Shown in pieces: positions 15,780 through 23,905 of a stretch of 64,000 bases of DNA. The translations under genes and the position numbers were made by a program. Source of the stretch: Embleya scabrispora (GTDB lineage: Bacteria; Actinomycetota; Actinomycetes; Streptomycetales; Streptomycetaceae); NCBI RefSeq assembly GCF_002024165.1, contig NZ_MWQN01000001.1, positions 3,947,365 to 4,011,364 on the forward strand, given 5' to 3'. The stretch's first letter is position 1; every line of letters begins with the position of its first letter. Under the pieces are notes generated by a model, which saw only the letters and a list, made by a program, of their open reading frames with translations, made no database searches and was not told the origin of the DNA.

Positions 15780-16952
15780 GTGACGACTCCCGCGATCCGC
15801 GACATCCATCTGCTCGACCGGGACTGGTACGCCGGTGACCCCTACGCCGACTACGCGTGGCTGCGCGAGCACGCGCCGGTGTACTACAGCGAACGCGCCG
15901 GCGTCTGGGGACTGTCCCGGCACGCCGACCTGTCCTGGGCCGAGCGCAACCCGGAACTGTTCTCCTCGGCCAAGGGCTCGCGCCCGCTCGGCTACCCGCA
16001 GCCGTCGATGATCGACTCCGACGACCCGCTGCACTACCGCCGCCGCAAGCTGGTCTCGAAGGGCTTCACGCCCCGGCAGATCGCCGCGATGGAGGACCAC
16101 GTCCGGGACATCGTGACCTCGCTGATCGACGCGATGCTCGCCGGCGGGCGCAGCGCGGAGTTGGTCCGCGCCTTCTCCGCGCCGCTGCCGATGACGCTGA
16201 TCGGCGAACTGCTCGGCGTCGGCGCCGAACACCGCGACCAACTCCAGCACTGGGCCGACGTGATGGTGATGCTCTCCGACGGCGGCGAACTCAGCCACAA
16301 GGCCGGCGAGGCGTTCACCGAATACGTCGCCTACACGACCCAGGTGATCGAGGACCGGCGCAAGACCCCCTCCGACGACCTGATCGGGATCCTGGTCGAC
16401 GCCGAGATCGACGGCGGGAAGTTGTCCTTCGAGGAACTGATCGGCGAGTCCCTGCTGCTGCTCGTCGGCGGCAACGAGACCACCCGCAACGTGATATCCG
16501 GCGGCATCGCCGCACTGCTCGCCCACCCCGGGCAACTGTCCCGATTGCGCGAGGACCCGGCGCTGATCCCCACCGCCGTGGAGGAGTCGCTGCGCTGGGT
16601 GTCGCCGGTGGTCAACATGGCCCGGCACACGACACGTGAGGTGGAGCTGCACGGGACGGTGATCCCGGCCGACTCGACGGTGATGATGCTCTACGGGGCG
16701 GCCAACCGGGACGCCGAGGTGTTCGCCGACCCGGAGCGCTTCGACGCCTTCCGCTCGCCCAACCCGCACATCGCCTTCGGAAGCGGACCGCACTTCTGCC
16801 TCGGATCCTCGCTGGCCAGGCTGGAGATCCGGGTGGCCTTCGAGGAACTGCTGCGGCGCCTGCCGGACCTGCGGTTGGCGCCCGGCGCCACGCTCGCGCA
16901 CGGGCCGTCGTCGTTCATCCGGGGGCTGGTCGAGCTGCACGTGGAGTACTGA
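15780..16952 (+). CDS. Cytochrome P450, CYP142-like
   Basis: A 390-residue soluble P450. I-helix LLLLVGGNETTRN (about 236-248), ExxR in VEESLRWVSP, and heme ligand motif FGSGPHFCLGSSLAR (Cys about 341). MMIDSDDPLHYRRRKLVSKGFT-like spacing, here split as SMIDSDDPLHYRRRK and LVSKGFTPRQI, plus PLPMTLIGELLGV, closely parallels CYP142, which oxidises the terminal carbon of the sterol side chain. GTG 15780 follows a CGGAGG ribosome site. It is co-transcribed with the TetR gene. No ferredoxin gene is nearby, so it must borrow redox partners. The sterol substrate is inferred from family and neighbours. Confidence 0.88.
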   Translation: MTTPAIRDIHLLDRDWYAGDPYADYAWLREHAPVYYSERAGVWGLSRHADLSWAERNPELFSSAKGSRPLGYPQPSMIDSDDPLHYRRRKLVSKGFTPRQIAAMEDHVRDIVTSLIDAMLAGGRSAELVRAFSAPLPMTLIGELLGVGAEHRDQLQHWADVMVMLSDGGELSHKAGEAFTEYVAYTTQVIEDRRKTPSDDLIGILVDAEIDGGKLSFEELIGESLLLLVGGNETTRNVISGGIAALLAHPGQLSRLREDPALIPTAVEESLRWVSPVVNMARHTTREVELHGTVIPADSTVMMLYGAANRDAEVFADPERFDAFRSPNPHIAFGSGPHFCLGSSLARLEIRVAFEELLRRLPDLRLAPGATLAHGPSSFIRGLVELHVEY

Positions 16953-16954
16953 GC

Positions 16955-16987
16955 CGACGGCGGCCCGCCTCCCCGGCCCGGCCGTCG
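16955..16987 (+). terminator. Possible terminator after the P450 gene
   Basis: CGACGGC (16955-16961) pairs with GCCGTCG (16981-16987) around a 19-base GC-rich loop, three bases after the P450 stop. There is no T-run, so strength is uncertain. Confidence 0.4.
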
Positions 16988-17140
16988 TCGCGCCTTTTGC
17001 CCCCGCTCCGGCCCGGGGTCGGTCCGGGTCCCGGTGCGAGGGAAGCACCTCGGATCCGGGCCGGACCGCTCGTGATTCGCCCGCGCAAAGTGGACACCCG
17101 CGTATTCTCGGGCCAACTGCCGGACGACGAGGGGGGCGCC

Positions 17141-18910
17141 GTGAAACGGCTCGAACCCGCGGATCCGCGGCGGATCGGCGGATATCGAGTGCTTCGCGTG
17201 CTGGGGGCGGGCGGAATGGGCCGGGTCTACCTCGGCCGCAACCCGGGCGGCCGGGTGGTCGCGATCAAGGTGGTGCGCTCCGAGTGGGCCGACGACCCGG
17301 GATTTCGCGAGCGCTTCCGGCGCGAGGTGGACGCCGCGCGACGGGTCGGCGGCGCGTGGACCGCGCCGGTCCTGGACGCGGACACCGAGGCGGACACGCC
17401 CTGGGTGGTCACCGGCTACGTGGCCGGACCCAGCGTGTACGAGGCGGTGTCGGGCCGCGGGCCGCTGCCCGAGGAGACCTTACGCACGCTGGGCGCGGGC
17501 CTGGCCGAGGCGCTGACCGCGATCCACGCGGCGGGCCTGGTGCACCGCGACATCAAACCGTCGAACGTGCTGCTGTCCCTGGACGGGCCGCGCGTGATCG
17601 ACTTCGGCATCTCGCGCGCGATGGACGCCTCGGTGCTCACCCGGACCGGGCACACCGTCGGCTCGCCGGGCTTCATGTCGCCGGAGCAGGTCGACGGGCG
17701 CGACATCGGGCCGGCCAGCGACGTGTTCTCGCTCGGCTCGGTCCTGGTGTTCGCGGCGACCGGTGCCGGGCCGTTCGGCGAAGGCAGCGGTCAGGCGCTG
17801 ATGTACCGGATCGTGGCCCAGGAGCCGCGCCTGGACGACCTGCCGGGGTGGTTGCGCGAGGTGGTCGCGGCGTGCCTGACCAAGCACGCCGGATCCCGGC
17901 CGGCCCCGGCCGAGGTGCTGGCGGCGTTGGCGCCGGCGGGAACCGGTGAACTGGTCGCGGGGAACTGGCTGCCGGCGGACCTGACCACCGCGCTGTCCCG
18001 CCGCGCGGTCGAACTCCTGGAACTGGACGAGGACGGGCCGCAGGACGCGGGCGGATTCGTGGCGACCGGCAGCGGGTCGCCCACGTGGGACGACCGGCCG
18101 GCGGGGGCGCCGGCGGAGCCGACCGAGGGGACGGACGGCCCGGCGGAGCCGACCGGTGCGGCGTACCCTCCGCCGGGGCTCCCGCCGCCGTCCCCGTCCC
18201 CGGTGCCGGCAGCGCCGGCAGCACAGCCCGCGATCCCACGGTCTCCGAATGCGTCCGCGCTCCCCGGGGCGCCCGAGACGTACGTGCCCGACCGTACGCC
18301 GTCGCCGAAGCACTCGCGCCGGAGCGCCCCGTGGGTGTACGCGCTCGTCGTCGTGCTGCTGCTCGCCGGCGGCACCACGGCGGCGCTGCTGTGGCACGGG
18401 GGTGGCGACAAGGACACGCCGGCGGCCGCACGCGAGTCCGGTTCGGGGCCGTCGTCCGCGTCGGAGTCGTCGCCGAGCCCGTCCTCCTCGGGGCAGGCGT
18501 CCCCGAACCCCTCGTCCCCCGGCAGGGTGTCGCCCGGCTCCACGACGGACACCGTCCCGGTGTCCTACTACGGCACCTGGACCGGCAGCACGACCTCGGA
18601 CTACGGCAGTGTCACGCAGATCGTCGTCACGCTGACCGGCGGCAAGGTGGGGGACAGGAAGGTCGGCGTCACCAAGTTGACCGGCACACCGGTGGGCGGC
18701 CCCCCGGCCGACTGCGACGCCGACCTGGAACTGCTGTCGGTGTCCGCGGACAAGGGCGTCGAACTGACCAGCCATCTGACCCGCAACCAGGGCTGTGTGG
18801 ACGGTCGCGTCTTCGTCAAACAGCTGACGCCGACCACCTTGTCCTACGAGTCACCCGGTGACAGCCCGTGGACCTCGTCCTCCAAGGGACAACTGACGAA
18901 GAAGGGCTGA
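17141..18910 (+). CDS. Transmembrane Ser/Thr protein kinase
   Basis: A 589-residue PknB-type kinase. Glycine loop LGAGGMGRVYLG (21-32), Lys43 in VAIKVV, HRDIKPSN (135-142, catalytic Asp137), DFG (154-156) and SPGFMSPEQ give a complete active kinase. A Pro/Ser-rich linker follows, then one membrane helix (YALVVVLLLAGGTTAALLW) and an outer Ser/Pro stalk leading to a domain of about 110 residues starting YYGTWTGSTT with two Cys that may form a disulfide. No PASTA repeats. GTG 17141 with GAGGGGGG before it is preferred to a start at 16997. Codon 114 (17480-17482) is TTA, so translation may need the bldA tRNA. The following gene also encodes an anchored outer protein. Confidence 0.9.
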   Translation: MKRLEPADPRRIGGYRVLRVLGAGGMGRVYLGRNPGGRVVAIKVVRSEWADDPGFRERFRREVDAARRVGGAWTAPVLDADTEADTPWVVTGYVAGPSVYEAVSGRGPLPEETLRTLGAGLAEALTAIHAAGLVHRDIKPSNVLLSLDGPRVIDFGISRAMDASVLTRTGHTVGSPGFMSPEQVDGRDIGPASDVFSLGSVLVFAATGAGPFGEGSGQALMYRIVAQEPRLDDLPGWLREVVAACLTKHAGSRPAPAEVLAALAPAGTGELVAGNWLPADLTTALSRRAVELLELDEDGPQDAGGFVATGSGSPTWDDRPAGAPAEPTEGTDGPAEPTGAAYPPPGLPPPSPSPVPAAPAAQPAIPRSPNASALPGAPETYVPDRTPSPKHSRRSAPWVYALVVVLLLAGGTTAALLWHGGGDKDTPAAARESGSGPSSASESSPSPSSSGQASPNPSSPGRVSPGSTTDTVPVSYYGTWTGSTTSDYGSVTQIVVTLTGGKVGDRKVGVTKLTGTPVGGPPADCDADLELLSVSADKGVELTSHLTRNQGCVDGRVFVKQLTPTTLSYESPGDSPWTSSSKGQLTKKG

Positions 18911-18918
18911 CCCCCGGC

Positions 18919-18936
18919 CGGGAACCATCGTTCCCG
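18919..18936 (+). terminator. Short hairpin after the kinase gene
   Basis: CGGGAAC (18919-18925) pairs with GTTCCCG (18930-18936) around CATC, nine bases beyond the kinase stop; no T-run follows. Confidence 0.45.
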
Positions 18937-19009
18937 ACCCATGCGTCAAACTGGACACCTGTCGAATGCGGAACGGCCGTCGGGCCGGTAATGCCCGGTC
19001 GAGTGGGGG

Positions 19010-19885
19010 ATGGCGAGTTCGGACATGCGGCACAGCCCTGAGAACGCGGACGACGAGCACGGCGCCGACGTGCTCGACGAGCGTTTTCGCGAACTCGTGG
19101 TCGACCTCGCCCCGCAGGTGCCGCTGCCGCCCGTCGCCGGGATCCACCGGGTGGTGCGCCGCCGGCGGCTGCGCAACCGGGTCCTGGCCGGAGTCGCCTC
19201 GCTGGTGGTGGTCGCGGGTGGGGTGACCCTGGCGAGCACCGGATTCGGCGGCGACGACGCGAAGCCGACGCACCGGGAACAGGCGGCCGTGACCCCGAGC
19301 ATGCCCCCGTCCCCGGCGGTGACGTCGGTCGGCCCGCCCACGACGTTGAGCGAGACGTTCTACCCGACCGCCCAGGAGTTCCCGGCCGTGGCCGGGATCT
19401 ACGACAACTGGCGGGTGGTGGAGACCCGGGAGGCGATGGGCGAGGAACTGGGCCCGTGTACCTCCGAGACGATCGCCGGCCTCGGCGCGGTACAGACCGA
19501 GGAGCGGCTGTACCGGCACGACGGACAGGGCGGCGGCCTGGTGCGGCTGGTCCGCTACCCGGACGAGCGCACCGCCGTGGCGGCGGTGGCCGACTTCACC
19601 GGCGGGCTCGCCGGGCCCTGCCCCGCGAGCAACCGACCCAACGCGATGGCCGACGGCACGTTGCGGATCACGGCGCTGAACGCGGACGGCTCCGCCTGGC
19701 GGATCCAGGGCCTGGTCAGCGGCGAGGACCAGTACGCGGACTTCGGCGTCGTGCGCAACGGCCCGGTGGTGGCGGTGGCGCAGGAGACGACCATCGGTCC
19801 GGCGAAGGCGCCGCCCACGGACGGGTTCCTCCTGTTGGTCGACACCCTCCGGAAACGGCTGGGAAAGCCCGGGTCCGGGCCCTGA
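19010..19885 (+). CDS. Membrane-anchored outer protein, unknown
   Basis: A 291-residue protein with a 60-residue cytoplasmic start ending in VRRRRLRNR, one membrane helix (VLAGVASLVVVAGGVTLAS, about 63-81) and an outer domain of about 200 residues. The outer part has two widely spaced Cys (GPCTSETI and LAGPCPAS) and the segment LVRLVRYPDERTAVAAVADF, reminiscent of kinase-associated sensor domains, but I cannot name the family. ATG 19010 is taken; ATG 19025 is possible. Its position just after a receptor kinase suggests a functional link, which is inference. The 309 bp after it contain only the tandem repeat described below. Confidence 0.7.
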   Translation: MASSDMRHSPENADDEHGADVLDERFRELVVDLAPQVPLPPVAGIHRVVRRRRLRNRVLAGVASLVVVAGGVTLASTGFGGDDAKPTHREQAAVTPSMPPSPAVTSVGPPTTLSETFYPTAQEFPAVAGIYDNWRVVETREAMGEELGPCTSETIAGLGAVQTEERLYRHDGQGGGLVRLVRYPDERTAVAAVADFTGGLAGPCPASNRPNAMADGTLRITALNADGSAWRIQGLVSGEDQYADFGVVRNGPVVAVAQETTIGPAKAPPTDGFLLLVDTLRKRLGKPGSGP

Positions 19886-20115
19886 TGTTCCGAATTCCAG
19901 CCTTTCGCCGGCCAATACCGCGGGCAATAGGCGAGCCCGGTCGTCGAATGCTGCGAACGGGTGAGCGACACGGCAATCCGACACCTGGCTATTCGCCACT
20001 CGCGCGCCGGCCGGATTTCACGCGTACGGCCCAGGGGGTATGCAACGCCGTGGCCGACAACAGGCGCTAAGCTGTGCGCGCGCCCTCGAAGTCGGTCAAC
20101 CCGCAGAGGTGTCCA

Positions 20116-20145
20116 CCCTGCATGGAATCACCCTGCACGGAATCA
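20116..20145. repeat. Tandem 15-bp repeat upstream of the DUF397 gene
   Basis: CCCTGCATGGAATCA is followed directly by CCCTGCACGGAATCA (14 of 15 identical), 50 bp before the DUF397 start. It may be a binding site for the nearby XRE regulator; the rest of 19886-20194 shows no gene. Confidence 0.6.
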
Positions 20146-20194
20146 TCCGGCTGCCGGCTCACCTATTCTCATCGGCTCTTTTCGGAGGCAATGC

Positions 20195-20383
20195 ATGGCG
20201 GAGTTCGAGCCGCTGGGAAGCGCATGGCGCAAGAGCACCAAGAGCGCGGACGTGAACTGTGTCGAGGCCAGGCACCGGGACGAGGTCGAGGTCAGGGACT
20301 CGAAGGCGCCGGTGTCGCGGCTGGCGTTCGGGGCCCGGTCCTGGGGTTCGTTTCTGCATGCAACCGGTCGTTCGGCGAACTGA
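20195..20383 (+). CDS. DUF397 protein
   Basis: A 62-residue DUF397 protein: AWRKSTKSADVNCVEARH, VEVRDSKAP and the Phe/Trp-containing end LAFGARSWGSFLHA. These small proteins normally pair with an XRE-DUF5753 regulator; such pairs control differentiation and behave somewhat like toxin-antitoxin sets, though the mechanism is open. ATG 20195 has CGGAGGC upstream (the ATG at 20191 is in another frame). Unusually the partner regulator is 620 bp away on the opposite strand, with a micropeptide gene and two terminators between. The usual SSYS motif is changed to STKSAD. Confidence 0.85.
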   Translation: MAEFEPLGSAWRKSTKSADVNCVEARHRDEVEVRDSKAPVSRLAFGARSWGSFLHATGRSAN

Positions 20384-20422
20384 TCCGGTTGCTCCCGGCG
20401 ACTGTGCGCGCCGATACGTGAG

Positions 20423-20446
20423 GCGGCCTGCCGTTCGGCAGGCCGC
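20423..20446. terminator. Terminator between the DUF397 gene and the micropeptide gene
   Basis: Perfect 11-bp stem, 20423-20433 with 20436-20446, around TT; it can serve both converging genes. Confidence 0.75.
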
Positions 20447-20488
20447 GATTGATATGGGCGCAGGGCCCGAGGACGGGTTTGGTATCCG

Positions 20489-20611
20489 TTACCCGATGAG
20501 GGTGAGCAGTCCGGCGGCCCGGAGCGTGTAATAAAGCGCTCCCGCTGTCACCGCGGCCACGGCTACCAGCAGAAAGATCACGCGGAGCATCCTCTCGAAG
20601 TCGTCCTGCAC
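20489..20611 (-). CDS. 40-residue membrane micropeptide
   Basis: Reads MQDDFERMLR, then a hydrophobic helix IFLLVAVAAVTAGALYY, then TLRAAGLLTLIG and TAA. The GTG start (20611) follows a near-perfect ribosome site, AGGAGGTGA with six bases of spacing, much stronger than most in this window. Flanked downstream by the terminator at 20423-20446. The acidic start, a single membrane helix and a short basic/hydrophobic tail suggest a small membrane-bound regulator. It is too short for standard gene calls and I know no homologue. Confidence 0.65.
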   Translation of the reverse strand: MQDDFERMLRVIFLLVAVAAVTAGALYYTLRAAGLLTLIG

Positions 20612-20775
20612 GAGTTCACCTCCTTTCCCCGATCAGGCGTCCTTTCGTTTCGACGGTGTGTACCGTGCAAGGGCGGGGAGGACGGCGTTGTTGCCCTCAT
20701 CTGTGATTGTGCATGCGGATGTCCGCTTTCGCCAGAGTGAGTCGAGTCTGCTATGCGTGGTCCCACGCAAAAAAG

Positions 20776-20824
20776 AACGAGTTGTCCCGAGAAGTCATAA
20801 AAACTGACCTCGGGACAACTCGTT
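20776..20824 (-). terminator. Strong intrinsic terminator for the XRE gene
   Basis: A perfect 16-bp stem (20776-20791 with 20809-20824) with a 17-base AT-rich loop. On the minus strand it is followed by CTTTTTTG (20775-20768), giving a classical Rho-independent terminator 182 bases after the XRE stop. The rest of 20612-21005 shows no convincing gene. Confidence 0.85.
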
Positions 20825-21005
20825 CGAAGCCTCGCAGTGGCCGCTGCGAAACCGTGCTGCTCATCGACATCGAGCAACGGATACGTACCTGTCATTATGC
20901 GCAGGGATGTGCAATCAGCCAAGTGGCTCTTGGCATGTAATCAACTCGCGTCCTGGCTGCGCGCGTGCTGTCGGCCGGCCTGCTGCCACAACGCCCGGTA
21001 CACCC

Positions 21006-21917
21006 CTACTCGGGGGGATCGATGCCGGTGGGCGGCGGGGTCGAGCCCGGTGCGAAGCGTTCGAGCGCGGCGTCCAGCATCGCCGGCGCCTGCTCTCGCG
21101 ACGCGAGTTGTTCGAGGCCCCAGAACGTCTCCAGGTAGGAGAGCGGGGAAACGGTCGGCGGATCCTCCGGGTTGCCCTCGCGGATGACGATGTTGCCGGA
21201 GGGCGTTTCGATGAACAGCACCGCCTCGTCCTCGAGGTCGGGGAACTCCATGAGCTGGTAGGCGATGCGGGCCCGGTGGTACAACCCGGACTCGAACGGC
21301 ACCACGCGGATCGTGATGTTGGGCCACTCCGCGTACTTGCGGATGCGGCGGATCTGGTTCCGCATGACCGCCGGGCTGCCGACCGCGCGATGCATCACGC
21401 TCTCGTCGACGATGAAGTGCAGTGTGGGTCCGTCCGGGCGCATCAGCCGCTCCTGCCGGTCCATCCGCAGGGCGACGTTCTCGTCCAGCGCGGGACCGGC
21501 CGGCGTCATCACCCGGAGCACCTCGCGCGAGTACTCCTCGGTCTGCAACAGGCCCGGGACCAGGATCGGTTCGAAGTTGCGGATGACCGTGGCCGAGGAC
21601 TCGTAGCCGAGGAAGACCTTCGCCTCCGCGGTGAGGATGTTCCGGTAGGCGTACCACCAACTGCGTTGCTTCGACGCCCTCGCCATGTCGATGAACTCGG
21701 CGACTCGGGCCGGCTCCACCACACCGTAGTGCTGGAGCAGGGCCTTGAGGTCGGTGGTCGAGATGTTGACCTGACCGGTTTCGATCCGGATCAGCTTGGA
21801 GAGCGACCAATCCATCTCCAGCGCAACGTCCCTTTGGATGTAACCGCAGGCCTCGCGCGTCTGCCGCAGCAGGGCGCGGAGCCTGCGTCCCTGGAACATC
21901 GGGTCCCGTGTACCCAT
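21006..21917 (-). CDS. XRE-family regulator with DUF5753 domain
   Basis: A 303-residue regulator. N-terminal helix-turn-helix (about 8-65): LRALLRQTREACGYIQRDVA and MDWSLSKLIRIETGQVNISTTDL. DUF5753 domain from about 100: EPILVPGLLQTEEYSREVLR, RQERLMRPDGPTLHFIVDE, QIRRIRKYAEWPNITIRVVPF and LETFWGLEQLA near the end. Normally paired with a DUF397 gene; the nearest one is 20195-20383 on the other strand. ATG 21917 gives MGTRDPMFQG. Transcription ends at the hairpin 20776-20824. Targets unknown. Confidence 0.9.
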   Translation of the reverse strand: MGTRDPMFQGRRLRALLRQTREACGYIQRDVALEMDWSLSKLIRIETGQVNISTTDLKALLQHYGVVEPARVAEFIDMARASKQRSWWYAYRNILTAEAKVFLGYESSATVIRNFEPILVPGLLQTEEYSREVLRVMTPAGPALDENVALRMDRQERLMRPDGPTLHFIVDESVMHRAVGSPAVMRNQIRRIRKYAEWPNITIRVVPFESGLYHRARIAYQLMEFPDLEDEAVLFIETPSGNIVIREGNPEDPPTVSPLSYLETFWGLEQLASREQAPAMLDAALERFAPGSTPPPTGIDPPE

Positions 21918-22056
21918 CGGCCGCCCCCCAAAGGTTGTCGGCAGCGATCTCGCATCCAGCGAGGGCGCAGAACGGGTGGTGCACAAATGCCACCCGGAGA
22001 ACAGCATCGCGTCGAATCGGCCGACGCGACAAGCCCTCACCGAGGTCCGAAGCACG

Positions 22057-22096
22057 CGGATCCGGCGCCTGGTCGGTCGACGCGGCGCCGGATCCG
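22057..22096 (-). terminator. Terminator after the TauD-like gene
   Basis: Perfect 13-bp arms (22057-22069 with 22084-22096), lying 46 bases past the dioxygenase stop on the minus strand. Confidence 0.7.
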
Positions 22097-22141
22097 GGGG
22101 ATGTCCGCACAAGGGGGTCGAGCGCTGCCCGCAGGGGCCGA

Positions 22142-23080
22142 TCAGCCCTCCAGCGCGAAGGACTCGGCGCCGTCCGGGCCGACCGGCTTCGAGCCCTGGA
22201 GGGTCACCCGCTGCATGGAACGGCGCATGCCCGGCGGCACGTCGGTGGGCACGAGGTGCACCGTCGCGCGGTTGTCCCAGAACGCGATGCTGCCCGGCTG
22301 CCACCGGAAGCGCACGCTGAACTCGGCGTCGGCGATGTGCGCGTAGAGCATCTCCAGGACGTGGGCGCTCTCCTGGCGGGTCAACTCCCGGATGTGACTG
22401 GTGAAGTTCGGGTTGACGAACAACACCTTCTCGCCCGTCTCCGGGTGCACCCGCACCACCGGGTGCACCGCGCGCAGCCCGTCGCCCAGGAACTGTTTGC
22501 CCAGCTTGCTCTGCATCTCGCCGCGCTTGATCGGCAGCGCGTTGTGGTGCACCGCGTGCAGGCCGTCGACCAACTCCTTGAGCGGGTCGGACAGTCGCTC
22601 GTAGGCCAGGGCGAGGTTGGCCCACTGGGTGTCGCCGCCGTACGGTGGCACGATCACCCCGCGCAGGATGGACGCGGTCGGCGGGTCGGGGATGAACGTC
22701 ACGTCGGTGTGCCAGCGGCTCTCCACGAAGCTGCCGCCGCCGCCCATGCCCAACTGCTGGTTGTCCAGCAGCAGGATCTCCGGGTGTTCGGGGAAGGCGG
22801 CGGGCAACGTGGGGTGTCCGGGGGCGAGTTCGCCGAAGGCGAGGGCGAACGCCTTGTGCTGTTCCTGGGTCAGGTGCTGGTCGCGGAAGAACACCACCTT
22901 CCACTTCAGCCAGATCGCCCTGATCTCGGCGACCAGCTCGGCGCTCAACGGCCGGGCCAGGTCGACGCCGAAGATCTCGGCGCCGATGTGCCCGGCCATC
23001 GGCCGCACTTCCAGGCCGAGCGCGGCGGCCGCGGCGGGGGTGGGGTCCTCGTACGTGGGCTGGTCGATGATGCTCGTCAT
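22142..23080 (-). CDS. TauD/TfdA-family 2-oxoglutarate dioxygenase
   Basis: A 312-residue Fe(II)/2-oxoglutarate-dependent oxygenase. HxD iron motif in RWHTDVTFIPDPPTAS (about 123-138), distal His in NRATVHLVPTDV, and the 2-oxoglutarate Arg in RRSMQRVTLQG. FFRDQHLTQEQHKAFALAFG and the GAEIFGVDLARPLS start are typical of TauD, which releases sulfite from taurine; alkyl sulfatases and other members look alike, so the substrate is open. AGGAGG precedes ATG 23080. Forty-two bases upstream lies the TetR gene in the same direction, its likely regulator. Confidence 0.88.
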   Translation of the reverse strand: MTSIIDQPTYEDPTPAAAAALGLEVRPMAGHIGAEIFGVDLARPLSAELVAEIRAIWLKWKVVFFRDQHLTQEQHKAFALAFGELAPGHPTLPAAFPEHPEILLLDNQQLGMGGGGSFVESRWHTDVTFIPDPPTASILRGVIVPPYGGDTQWANLALAYERLSDPLKELVDGLHAVHHNALPIKRGEMQSKLGKQFLGDGLRAVHPVVRVHPETGEKVLFVNPNFTSHIRELTRQESAHVLEMLYAHIADAEFSVRFRWQPGSIAFWDNRATVHLVPTDVPPGMRRSMQRVTLQGSKPVGPDGAESFALEG

Positions 23081-23122
23081 GGCCGAACCTCCTGAGCGAA
23101 GCGAAGTCCCGTGGCGGGACCG

Positions 23123-23812
23123 CTATGCGGACGGGTCGAGCGCGGCCGCGGTCCGGGCGGAGACCGGGGCCAGGTAGAGCGCGACGGCGGTGTCGGTCAA
23201 ACCCGCCAAAAAGAGCTCCCGAGCGGTCGGGGTGTGCCGGCCGGGGTGGTGCAGCGCCATCTCGCGGTCGGCGAGGGCGTGGGTGAGGTAGGACGACATC
23301 AGCAGCCAGCGGTCGTCGCGCAGGTGCGCGGGCAACTCGGCGAGCAGGCCGAGCATGCGCTCGCGCACGGTGTGGATGCCGCGCGTCCACTCCTCGCGGG
23401 CGAGATCGCGGACGGCGGTGCCCTCCAGGAACGCCGCGTGCACACAAAAGCGCAGATACCAACTGGGCTTGCCGACCTCGCCGAGGGTGTCGGCGAGCGG
23501 GTACAGGAACGCCTCGACCAGACCTCGGGCGTCGTATCCGCGCCCGGCGGCGTCGAGTTCGTCCAACATCGCCAGGCGCCGCGCGTTCACCGGCTCCATA
23601 CGATGCCGGAAGACCGCGTCCACCAGGGCCTCCTTCGACCCGAAGTGGTAGCGCGCGGCGGCGGTGTTGCGCTGCCCGGCCTGGGCGCCGATCTCGCGCA
23701 GCGAGACCCCGTTGATGCCGCGTTCGGCGAACAGCCGCTCCGCCGCCTCGATCATCAAAAGGCGTGCGCCGGCGCCGCGGTCCGACGCCGAAGCGCCGTG
23801 CGTCCCTGTCAT
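23123..23812 (-). CDS. TetR-family regulator
   Basis: A 229-residue repressor. HTH at about 17-65: LLMIEAAERLFAERGINGVS, LREIGAQAGQRNTAAARYHF and GSKEALVDAVF. The C-terminal half, with a TetR_C-type core (WYLRFCVHAAFLEGTA), binds an unknown ligand. It leads a two-gene unit with the TauD-like dioxygenase. A 35-bp inverted repeat lies 10 bases before the start and is probably its own operator, so the operon should be self-repressed. Confidence 0.88.
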   Translation of the reverse strand: MTGTHGASASDRGAGARLLMIEAAERLFAERGINGVSLREIGAQAGQRNTAAARYHFGSKEALVDAVFRHRMEPVNARRLAMLDELDAAGRGYDARGLVEAFLYPLADTLGEVGKPSWYLRFCVHAAFLEGTAVRDLAREEWTRGIHTVRERMLGLLAELPAHLRDDRWLLMSSYLTHALADREMALHHPGRHTPTARELFLAGLTDTAVALYLAPVSARTAAALDPSA

Positions 23813-23821
23813 GGCCGCACG

Positions 23822-23856
23822 TTAAACCGCGTGAGTGAATAACTCAAGTGGGTTAA
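23822..23856. promoter_or_regulatory. TetR operator palindrome
   Basis: Arms TTAAACCGCGTGAGT and ACTCAAGTGGGTTAA around GAATA match at 12 of 15 positions. The site is AT-rich and sits directly before the TetR start. Confidence 0.65.
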
Positions 23857-23905
23857 TCAAGCTCGTCCGTCGAGCCCGGGTCCGCCGCACCGCGGCGGCG
23901 GGCGC

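Noticed and set aside
16014-16260. Unusual active site in the P450 (GGNETT in the I-helix)
   Set aside because: The acid-alcohol pair Glu-Thr is intact and the variable position before it differs freely in the CYP142 group.
20707-20940. Plus-strand ORF across the 16-bp stem
   Set aside because: It reads through the terminator palindrome, and its composition is not gene-like.
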